A DNA stretch of 44,122 bases from Bacillota bacterium (GTDB taxonomy: Bacteria > Bacillota > Clostridia > Acetivibrionales > DSM-1351). The stretch spans positions 1 through 44,122 of the forward strand of contig JAEZRV010000013.1 of NCBI GenBank assembly GCA_023444055.1, read 5' to 3'. This document shows positions 16,212 to 24,424 of the stretch, piece after piece. The position numbers and the translations under genes are program-made. Position 1 is the first letter of the stretch. Each line of letters opens with the position of its first letter. The notes beneath the pieces are model-generated. The model had not been told where the DNA came from and made no database searches. It worked only from the letters and a program-made list of their open reading frames with translations.

Positions 16212-17413
16212 TGTATCTTGACAATAGTGCTACTACGCCTATAAAGAAAGAAGTCTTTGAAGCGATGATACCGTTTCTTACAACTGAATATGGCAACCCT
16301 TCAAGCAAATATTATGAACTTGCTGTCAATGCTCGACAGGCTGTTGAGAAAGCGAGAGAAAATATAGCAGAACTCATCGGAGCAAAACCTGAAGAAATTA
16401 TCTTTACGTCTGGTGCATCAGAAAGTACTAATATGATTATTAAGGGCGTTGCTGATTATAAAAAGTATTATGAAAAAAAAGGTAACCACGTTATTACGTC
16501 AAAAGCGGAACATAAGGCTACTTTAAATACTTGTAAGTTTTTAAATGGAGAAATTTATTCTAATAGTGATGCTACCTTTTCAATAGGGGGTAAACCATTA
16601 AAAGTTGATCGAGGTTTTGAAGTAACCTTTTTAGATGTAAATGGATATGGGCAAGTTGAATCTGAAATCCTTGAAAAAGCAATAAAAGATAACACTATAC
16701 TTGCATCAATAATTTGGGGAAATAACGAGATAGGTTCATTAAATGATATTTCGAGATTATTCACTGTATGTAAGAAACATCAAGTTCTTTTTCATACAGA
16801 TGTAACACAAGTTCTTGGAAAACTTGATATTGATGTCAAAAAAACACCAGTTGATTTCATGTCTTTTTCTGCACACAAGTTGCATGGTCCTAAAGGAATT
16901 GGTGCTGCTTATATTAAATCCGATGATTATGGACTTCCACCGTTTTCAGCTTTTATTCATGGTGGTGAACAAGAAAATGGCATGCGTGGCAGCACCCTTG
17001 CAGTACATGATATTGTTGGCTTTGGAAAAGCAGCTGAAATTGCTTTGCGTGAACGAGTAGCTGTATATCGCTATTACAAAGAACTGGATGAAAAACTAAT
17101 CAAAATGATTAGTGAATTGCCTTACATACGCCTTGTTGGAGACCCCCTAAACAGATTGCCAAGCATTTACAGTATTATAGTGGATAAAAAAGAATTTAAC
17201 AATGAACGGTTTCTCAAAAAAATCAGCAATGAGATTGCGCTATCAAGTGGCTCGGCTTGCACAGCAGGACAACCATCTCATGTTTTGCAAGCGATTGGAC
17301 TTGGAGACTATACAGGTAAGGTATTACGGATATCAGTTGGATACAGTGACAGTTTTGACAATACAATTGAAGCAATAAAAAGGCTGTTGAACAAAACGGA
17401 ATTTATGAATTGA
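16208..17413 (+). CDS. dndA: DndA-type cysteine desulfurase
   Basis: PLP enzyme that takes sulfur from cysteine and delivers it as persulfide to DndC. The PLP lysine is K224 in SFSAHKLHG and the catalytic cysteine is C351 in SSGSACTAGQ. At 401 residues it is standard IscS/NifS size. The N-terminus MMYLDNSATTP is the usual family start, and GGAG sits 7 bp before the ATG. Gene order is C-D-E-A, the order described for archaeal dndCDEA clusters, whereas in Streptomyces dndA is divergent. Being inside the operon, it is probably dedicated to DNA modification. Confidence 0.92.
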   Translation: MMYLDNSATTPIKKEVFEAMIPFLTTEYGNPSSKYYELAVNARQAVEKARENIAELIGAKPEEIIFTSGASESTNMIIKGVADYKKYYEKKGNHVITSKAEHKATLNTCKFLNGEIYSNSDATFSIGGKPLKVDRGFEVTFLDVNGYGQVESEILEKAIKDNTILASIIWGNNEIGSLNDISRLFTVCKKHQVLFHTDVTQVLGKLDIDVKKTPVDFMSFSAHKLHGPKGIGAAYIKSDDYGLPPFSAFIHGGEQENGMRGSTLAVHDIVGFGKAAEIALRERVAVYRYYKELDEKLIKMISELPYIRLVGDPLNRLPSIYSIIVDKKEFNNERFLKKISNEIALSSGSACTAGQPSHVLQAIGLGDYTGKVLRISVGYSDSFDNTIEAIKRLLNKTEFMN

Positions 17414-17423
17414 GGTGAATTAT

Positions 17424-19226
17424 ATGGATATCAACCCGTCATACACAACCATAGGAAAAATTTTTGAGAGCAATTTCCTATTTGAGGTTCCTAAGTACCA
17501 ACGTTATTATGCATGGGAAAGCGAGCAAGTGGATGATTTTATTTCCGACATTGAAAAAATGTTTAAGACAAAAGGTTGTGCAACCATGCCACACCATTTT
17601 TTTGGAGGAATTGTCTGTGTTGACAAAAAGGTGCCTGGATCAAATAGAAAGCAAGAAGTACTAATAGATGGGCAGCAGAGAATTACAACCACAATACTTC
17701 TGATAAACAATATCATTATTGCTTACAATGATATGCTTTCAAAATATGCGGAAGCAAAGGAGTTAATTGAGGGGCGAATTGCAAAGCTTAAAAGCCAATA
17801 TCTATTGTATAGAGATGAAATTAATATGAAAATCGAATGGATTGATAAATTGGTTTTATCAGATGCAGACAAAGATTTCTTTAAAGGCATTTTAGAAGGC
17901 GGAATGGCGGATGTTGATAGAAGTTCGCACGAAAGGCTCCAAAAGGCAGATGCGAGCATTAAAAAATTCATAAGGGAGTTAATGAAAAACTGTAACAATG
18001 AACAAGAAAAGCTTGAAACATTGAAATACTTGGAAGACCTTGTTAATGTGTCATTTTATATTATTTTTATTACTGCAGATACCAAGGAAGCTGCATATAA
18101 ATTGTTTCAAGTGTTAAACGATAGGGGTATAGGATTAACAGAAGGAGATTTATTAAAATCTAAAACGTTAGAAGCTTTAGAAACGCCTTCATTTGCAACG
18201 CAGCAACATATGATCCAACAAAGTTGGGACGCCATCTTAGGTGATACGCCGGAACGAATATCAGATTTCTTTAAGCGATATTATTCATCCGTTACTGGTA
18301 TGCGCGTAGGAAGAGCATCAATGTATGATGATTTACTAGCAGAATTTTTCCCGAGCATCAAAAACATTGACACTGTTAGTGCACTGGAAGAGGCCAATCA
18401 AATTGTAGCTACCATAAACGCAATGAAAAGAGATAAAGAAGTATACAATAAGATTACGGCAGGTGAATGGCTTTATGATGTTGTACTGCCAGTAAAAACT
18501 TGGGATAGAAATAGATTGTTTGTACTTACAAACTATTTAGGCTATGACAATGTTATTCCTCTACTTATGGCAGCATCACTATTGAAGCAAACAGATTTTG
18601 CAAAAATTGTTTTTAGTTTAGAAAAATTTATGTTTCGTTATAAAGGAATCTGCAACAATAATGTTCAAAATTTAAGTGATTTGTTTATGAAAGAATCAAA
18701 GTTGATTAGAGATAATGCGAACGGATATAGGATTGGAAGCATTTTAGGAAAGTTAGAAACTATGTTAAAGCAAGATGCTGATGATGAAAAATTCAAGCAA
18801 AATATAAAATATCTTAAATACAGGCCTAAGTCAGCAAACAAGAACCTAAAATACTTTTTTACTATTCTCAGTGAACATTATTCTTGGTATGCATCTGGAG
18901 CAACAACAAGCCTTAATTTAAGCGATTTGCCAGTGCTTCCATATGATGCAGCTACAATTGAACATCTATATCCTCAAAATCCCGAGACAGAAGATGTGGC
19001 ATTTAATGATGTTGATATTCATAGCATTGGTAATTTATCAATATTAACTGGTGCAGAAAATGAAAGAGTTAAAAACAAATTATTTACTGAAAAGAAAGAT
19101 AAAATTATTGATTCTACTTATTCGCTGAATCAGTATTTTAGAGATAAAACAGAATGGTCTTCCGAAACAATAAAAACGTGGGAAGAGTATATCTGTAATA
19201 TGGCTTGTAGGGTGTTTACGATATAA
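17424..19226 (+). CDS. DUF262 + DUF1524 protein, GmrSD/SspE-type restriction nuclease
   Basis: The DUF262 N-terminal domain contains a DGQQR motif (D82-R86), the ParB-like nucleotide-binding site of GmrS/SspE/BrxU proteins. The C-terminal DUF1524 HNH nuclease has IEHLYPQN (H514), IGNLSIL (N537) and the following EN..KNKLF segment. In the Ssp phosphorothioation system the same architecture (SspE) senses phosphorothioate and nicks phage DNA; GmrSD cuts modified DNA. This gene directly follows dndA, so it is a good candidate effector of this cluster. ATG at 17424 is preferred over GTG at 17415, since GAGGTG lies between them. At 600 residues both domains appear intact. Confidence 0.85.
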   Translation: MDINPSYTTIGKIFESNFLFEVPKYQRYYAWESEQVDDFISDIEKMFKTKGCATMPHHFFGGIVCVDKKVPGSNRKQEVLIDGQQRITTTILLINNIIIAYNDMLSKYAEAKELIEGRIAKLKSQYLLYRDEINMKIEWIDKLVLSDADKDFFKGILEGGMADVDRSSHERLQKADASIKKFIRELMKNCNNEQEKLETLKYLEDLVNVSFYIIFITADTKEAAYKLFQVLNDRGIGLTEGDLLKSKTLEALETPSFATQQHMIQQSWDAILGDTPERISDFFKRYYSSVTGMRVGRASMYDDLLAEFFPSIKNIDTVSALEEANQIVATINAMKRDKEVYNKITAGEWLYDVVLPVKTWDRNRLFVLTNYLGYDNVIPLLMAASLLKQTDFAKIVFSLEKFMFRYKGICNNNVQNLSDLFMKESKLIRDNANGYRIGSILGKLETMLKQDADDEKFKQNIKYLKYRPKSANKNLKYFFTILSEHYSWYASGATTSLNLSDLPVLPYDAATIEHLYPQNPETEDVAFNDVDIHSIGNLSILTGAENERVKNKLFTEKKDKIIDSTYSLNQYFRDKTEWSSETIKTWEEYICNMACRVFTI

Positions 19227-19245
19227 CTTCAAAAGAGGGACTTAA

Positions 19246-21324
19246 ATGAAAAGAAACATAGCTATAACAGAAACCTATCTAAATAGTGTGTTTAAGTTGG
19301 ACAATCAATCCAAGAGGCTTACTTTGAATACAATAAATCAGTTGTCCGAAAATCTTCGCAGTACCTCTTTGCAAATACATAGCATTGACCGTCAAAAATG
19401 TGACCCGAAATTTAGAAGCGCCCGTGTTAATGATGACCTGAGAGTAATTTTTATAATGCAGGGAGATACCTACACACTTTTATATGTTGATCACCATGAT
19501 AAAGCGTATGCCTGGTGCGAAGGCAAATATTTAGCAAAAACAGATTTTGGTGCGGAATATATTTACGATGAAAAAGTCATGCTTGCGGATAGAGCTTTAA
19601 ACGAAAGTTCTGATTATTTCCAAATGGACTATGACATTCCACTTTTAGAGAAAGCTGAAATCAAAGAAAAGCATATTGTTAAATTGGGCATTCCTCAGAT
19701 ACATGCTAAAAATCTCCTTGCAATCACAAGCGAGGATAGCTTTATTGATTATATCACTATTTTCCCTGCTGAAATACAAGAAGCTTTGCTTGACCTTGCT
19801 GGTGGCACAAAAACCTTTGATGAAGTCTATAATGAGCTTACTGATGTTGAGTTTGAAAAGAATACTGATAAACCGCTGACACAAAAGGATAGCAAGAGAA
19901 GGTTTTATATACCTCAGTCAATGGAAGAACTGCAAATCCTAATGGAAAATGAGGATTTTGAAAAGTGGACGGTATTTTTACATCCCTCACAAGAAAAAAT
20001 TGTGAATAAGGATTTAAACGGTGCAGCTCTTATTGAGGGAGGCCCTGGTACAGGAAAAACAATAGTCGGAATACATCGAGCTGTATATTTGTCTGAGAAT
20101 GTGTTTAAAGCTGATGACGGTAAAAAAATTCTATTATGTACTTTCAGTAAAAAGCTGGCAAAGGTTATATCTCAAAAATTAGACAAGCTAATGAAGCTGC
20201 GGGGAATAAAAAACAATATTGATGTTGTAAGCATTGATAGCTTTATCTACAACACATTAAGAAGTACTTACGGCAATGTATTCTCGGTAAATCCATCTGC
20301 GTTTAGCAATATGCTCGACAGGCTATATAACGCCCTTACTCCGAAAGGAACAAAAGGGTTTTATCAGCATGAATATTTTGAAATCATTGAACGGTATAAC
20401 ATTAAGACTCTTGCTGATTATTTAAAAGCTGACCGGTCAGGCACAAAATTGCCCCTTGACAAAAAAGGACGGATAACTGCATGGAAATTTATCGAAGCAA
20501 TACTTTATGAAAAAGAAAAAGATAAAATTTATACCTTTGCCGATAGAGCCTATGCACTGCTAAACGGTCTTGATAATGGTGCGATCTTGCCACAGTATGA
20601 TTCTATTATCATTGATGAAGCTCAGGACTTAGAGCCAATAAAAATAAAAGCGTTGTGCCGGTGTGTAAGAACAACTGCTAATAACATTATGATTTTGTCT
20701 GACATGAATCAGCGGATTTTCAAGCTCACCACTTGGAAAAATGATGGTGGCATCAATGTTGTCGGCAGGACACACCATTTATCCATAAATTACAGGACAA
20801 CGAAGCAAATAAATGATTATGCCCGGCATCAATTTGTAAACTCTGAAATGGTTACAGCACATATTAAAGAGTATAAATCAATAATAAATGGCGTAGAGCC
20901 AACAGTTGTTGGATTTAAGAGTGCAAGTGAGCAGTATAAGTTTTTGGTGAGTAAAACAAAGGAGTTTACAGAAAAAGGGTACGAAGCGAATCAGATATGT
21001 GTGGTATGTCCTACAAAGGAAGATTGCAATCAAATTCAATCCATTTTTACTTTTTCGGATATAAAGTCAACTCTACTGTTTGATGATATTTCGCCGTTTG
21101 ATAATTCAGGGGTTTGTATATGCCCGATAACCGGCGTAAAAGGCTTAGAGTTTGAAGCAGTAATAATCTATGATTACAACAATATCGGTAAAGGCAGACT
21201 AAACGATGCGGATTCTCAGGCAGTTAGGGTAAATTACACTAAACTGATTGAATGTGAAAAGTATGTAGCAGCTACAAGAGCAAGGGACGAGCTTATAATA
21301 ACTTACATGGAAGTAGGTGACTAA
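19246..21324 (+). CDS. UvrD-like SF1 helicase with N-terminal RelE/ParE-like domain
   Basis: Residues 1 to about 100 resemble RelE/ParE toxins: small beta-rich segment with DDLRVIFIMQGDTYTLLYVDHHD, the strand-strand-H pattern of that fold. An approximately 130-residue linker follows, then an SF1 helicase with Walker A GGPGTGKT (265-272), motif II IIDEAQD (455-461), a GVKGLEFE motif and AATRARDELIITY as motif VI. The helicase would move on DNA by ATP hydrolysis; whether the toxin-like domain is active, regulatory or a structural relic cannot be told. It starts 19 bp after the DUF262 gene. Overlap with the next gene suggests co-translation. Confidence 0.82.
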   Translation: MKRNIAITETYLNSVFKLDNQSKRLTLNTINQLSENLRSTSLQIHSIDRQKCDPKFRSARVNDDLRVIFIMQGDTYTLLYVDHHDKAYAWCEGKYLAKTDFGAEYIYDEKVMLADRALNESSDYFQMDYDIPLLEKAEIKEKHIVKLGIPQIHAKNLLAITSEDSFIDYITIFPAEIQEALLDLAGGTKTFDEVYNELTDVEFEKNTDKPLTQKDSKRRFYIPQSMEELQILMENEDFEKWTVFLHPSQEKIVNKDLNGAALIEGGPGTGKTIVGIHRAVYLSENVFKADDGKKILLCTFSKKLAKVISQKLDKLMKLRGIKNNIDVVSIDSFIYNTLRSTYGNVFSVNPSAFSNMLDRLYNALTPKGTKGFYQHEYFEIIERYNIKTLADYLKADRSGTKLPLDKKGRITAWKFIEAILYEKEKDKIYTFADRAYALLNGLDNGAILPQYDSIIIDEAQDLEPIKIKALCRCVRTTANNIMILSDMNQRIFKLTTWKNDGGINVVGRTHHLSINYRTTKQINDYARHQFVNSEMVTAHIKEYKSIINGVEPTVVGFKSASEQYKFLVSKTKEFTEKGYEANQICVVCPTKEDCNQIQSIFTFSDIKSTLLFDDISPFDNSGVCICPITGVKGLEFEAVIIYDYNNIGKGRLNDADSQAVRVNYTKLIECEKYVAATRARDELIITYMEVGD

Positions 21325-21325
21325 T

Positions 21326-24300
21326 ATGATTTTACCGCTTAATAATTTCAAAGGGAATTCGGAAGGCGAAAATGTTGTATGGCAAAAATTTAAAGATTTT
21401 TTGCCTGCTGATTTTGTGAGTTTTCATAATTATTATCTTGGACTAAAACAGGCAGATGTCATTTTGCTTGTGCCAAGGCTTGGCATATTAATCATTGAGA
21501 TTAAGGGATTCTTTGCCAAAAATATAATTGATGTGCCGGACAGAACGATTATCAGAGTTAAAAATCAGCCCCCTGAACCTTCGCCCTTTGAACAGGCAAT
21601 AAAATATCGCAACATATTGCTTAGCGAGTTTTTAACAATGAATGGTATTAATAGTGTATACACCACTTGCGCGGTGTGTTATCCATTTATAAGCAAGGAC
21701 GAATGCAGAGTTAAAGGACTTAATAAAATATCCCACGAAAGATTAACTATAACCATAGAAGATTTGGCAAGTACAGAAACTCTGATAGGCAAAATCGAAG
21801 ATATTTTTAATCATACTTATCAATCAGTATCTGTACCAACGCTTGTTAAGTACGGGTTTGAGAATGTGCTATTTGAAAAGGTTGGTAATATAATCAGTCC
21901 TGATTTCAGAAATAATCAAACTGACAACGCAGAAAAGAAAACACCGGAAGATATGGACGATGCTTATGTCAGAGAAGTCTATTCCAGGTTTATTTATGTC
22001 AAAAGTACGACAGCATTTGACGATTCAAAAATTGAAGCTTTGATTAAAGACTGGCTCTCAGGTACAAAAATTTATTTTTACTCCGACAACAAAGATCTTA
22101 TTTCTAACATTTTGAATAAGCTCGATGCCCAAATAAAGCTTAGAGAATTATCAGATAGAAAAGCCTTTAAGATTAATGAGTACAGTACATTTTTGTTTAA
22201 CACCGGTATTGCTCCTACATTAGACCACGATATTCACATTGTAAATGGTGAGGATTTTAAAAATCATAATGAGAACTTTGAAATCTTACACAATAACAGC
22301 AGTTTCAATAAAGACCAGTACGAGATAGAACATGCACCACTTACAGATATTATTGTTAAAGCAGGTGCCGGAACAGGCAAAACTTATTCCATTGTTTCTC
22401 GAGTTAACTATTTGGTATGGAAAAATGAATATACACCGTCCGACCTTAAGAGAGCAATCGCAATGATAACTTTCACAAACGAATCAGCTGATGCAATGAA
22501 AGAAAAATTATCGGAAAATTTCTTAAACTACTATTTGCTGACAAAGGATACTGTTTTCTTGGAGTTGGTTGAGCGAGTAGAAGATATGAATATTTCTACG
22601 ATTCACTCAATGTCAAGAAAAATATTGCAAAAGTTTTCTTCGAAAATCGGGCTTGGCAAGGACTTTAAGATTGTTACTGGTGATTACAAGCGTGCACAGA
22701 TTTTGTATAGCAAGCTAAATGAATATGTAGAATCCCACCCTGATTTTGAAAAAAAAATCGATATTTCCATGTTTCAGTTGGGAGAACGCTTAATCAGTTT
22801 CCTTAACAGATTAGACAACAAAAATATTGATATTGTAATAGATAGAGATACCCTGAAATTCGGAAGGGCAACAAATGCTGTATTTGACGATTTAATTGAG
22901 ATTATTCGTGATGCTCAAAGTGACATGAATGATTATTGCAAAACAAACAATAGTGTAAGCCTTGGAGATTTAATTAGAAAACTGAGAACTTTACATGATA
23001 AATTAACAGCCTCCAAACTTCCTGTAATAGACAAGATTGATTTTTTATTCGTTGATGAATTTCAAGATACAGACGATGTGCAGATTGAACTGATGAAGAA
23101 ATTTAGAGAGGTTTTTAAATTCAAGTTTTTTGTTGTTGGCGATATAAAACAATGTATTTATCGCTTTAGAGGTGCGGAAGTAAGGGCATTTGATACTTTG
23201 ACCAAAGAACAAGCACCAATGCATTTTATTTCCCTCAATAAGAACTATCGTACAGATATTCATTTAATGGATAAACTTAACACAATTTTCTCTATATGGG
23301 ATAACAAAGGTGACCTCGAATATTCTGGTGACGACATATTGATAGGAACAAAGAACTACTGCTCTTCCCCAGAAATTTACGGATTGCCATTTGAAAATTC
23401 ACAAATATTTGAAAAGAAGCTGGTAAACTCAATCAACAAGCTTAGAGAAAAGCTAGAGAGCGAAAAAGATAAAATTGCTATTTTGGTGAGATATAATTGG
23501 CAAATTACAGAAATACGAGAATTGTGTGAAAGGAATCAAATCAATATTGAAACTGAAATTGGAGGAGAGCTGTTTAGAATAGATCCAACTATAGACCTGT
23601 TTAAGCTGATATTGGCTTTGAAATTCAATCTATCACCTAAATATCTTTACAACCTTTATACTACCTCGTATATCTCTGATAATATGCCAAAGACTTTCTT
23701 GTGGAGCAAAAAAGATACAGAGATAACTGAATACTTTTACAGTAATCTTCCTGCGAAATTAAATAAGTGGAATAAATATATTGGAAGACTGCGTACCGAG
23801 CCGGTATTAAAGGTCATTCGTGATATTGTTGACGATGTTAAGCCCTGGGAGATATTTGCAAAAAAGATTGGTGCTACTGGTAAAGATATCGAAAGAAGCG
23901 AATCTTATTATATTAGAAATCTCGATCAACTGTTTGAAAAATTGATTTTAGCTTCCAATACGGATTATTTGACTATAAACAAGCTGTCTGACTACTTGGA
24001 AATTATGATACTAACAAGACGAGAGGAAGAAGCACGAGAATCATATGATATTGAGAATTCAAAGGCACAGATTATCTGCACTACCATTCATAAATCAAAA
24101 GGCTTAGAGTTTGATACGGTAATCTTGCCGTATTGCGACTTTGATATATCAAGTGCCAGAGCCAAAGGTGATGTAGATCTGATTTATTCAGGGAATGAAG
24201 TCGGTTATAGGGTTATGGGCAATAATTTCAAGTCTTCTTTTGAAAATGACCTTTATAAGAAGTTTCAAAAGAATGAACTCATAGATCGGAGACGTGAAGA

Positions 24301-24424
24301 AACGAGAATATTATATGTTGCTTTAACGAGAGCTATCAAGCGTATTATATATTTCTCTGATAATTCAGGCTCACGAAAACATGCTAATTGTTGGAATAAC
24401 ATGATAACGGAGGGAGCAAAGTGA
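21326..24424 (+). CDS. NERD nuclease-UvrD/AddA-like helicase fusion
   Basis: The N-terminal NERD (nuclease-related) domain has a PD-(D/E)xK site: D44 in GLKQADVILL, then E58 and K60 in IIEIKGFF. The SF1 helicase part begins about residue 330: Walker A GAGTGKT (347-353), VDEFQDTDD (from 576), TTIHKSKGLEFDTVILPY and RILYVALTRAIKR. This combines a nuclease with a translocase in one chain. The next gene encodes an AddB-like protein, so the pair looks like a rearranged AddAB-type machine. ATG at 21326 is chosen over GTG at 21317 because of the GTAGGTG placement. It overlaps the previous stop closely and the next GTG start by 4 bp. Confidence 0.85.
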   Translation: MILPLNNFKGNSEGENVVWQKFKDFLPADFVSFHNYYLGLKQADVILLVPRLGILIIEIKGFFAKNIIDVPDRTIIRVKNQPPEPSPFEQAIKYRNILLSEFLTMNGINSVYTTCAVCYPFISKDECRVKGLNKISHERLTITIEDLASTETLIGKIEDIFNHTYQSVSVPTLVKYGFENVLFEKVGNIISPDFRNNQTDNAEKKTPEDMDDAYVREVYSRFIYVKSTTAFDDSKIEALIKDWLSGTKIYFYSDNKDLISNILNKLDAQIKLRELSDRKAFKINEYSTFLFNTGIAPTLDHDIHIVNGEDFKNHNENFEILHNNSSFNKDQYEIEHAPLTDIIVKAGAGTGKTYSIVSRVNYLVWKNEYTPSDLKRAIAMITFTNESADAMKEKLSENFLNYYLLTKDTVFLELVERVEDMNISTIHSMSRKILQKFSSKIGLGKDFKIVTGDYKRAQILYSKLNEYVESHPDFEKKIDISMFQLGERLISFLNRLDNKNIDIVIDRDTLKFGRATNAVFDDLIEIIRDAQSDMNDYCKTNNSVSLGDLIRKLRTLHDKLTASKLPVIDKIDFLFVDEFQDTDDVQIELMKKFREVFKFKFFVVGDIKQCIYRFRGAEVRAFDTLTKEQAPMHFISLNKNYRTDIHLMDKLNTIFSIWDNKGDLEYSGDDILIGTKNYCSSPEIYGLPFENSQIFEKKLVNSINKLREKLESEKDKIAILVRYNWQITEIRELCERNQINIETEIGGELFRIDPTIDLFKLILALKFNLSPKYLYNLYTTSYISDNMPKTFLWSKKDTEITEYFYSNLPAKLNKWNKYIGRLRTEPVLKVIRDIVDDVKPWEIFAKKIGATGKDIERSESYYIRNLDQLFEKLILASNTDYLTINKLSDYLEIMILTRREEEARESYDIENSKAQIICTTIHKSKGLEFDTVILPYCDFDISSARAKGDVDLIYSGNEVGYRVMGNNFKSSFENDLYKKFQKNELIDRRREETRILYVALTRAIKRIIYFSDNSGSRKHANCWNNMITEGAK

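Noticed and set aside
17424..19226. DndB
   Set aside because: The DGQQR motif looks a little like the DGQHR motif of DndB, but the C-terminal DUF1524 HNH domain and the 600-aa length fit GmrSD/SspE instead.
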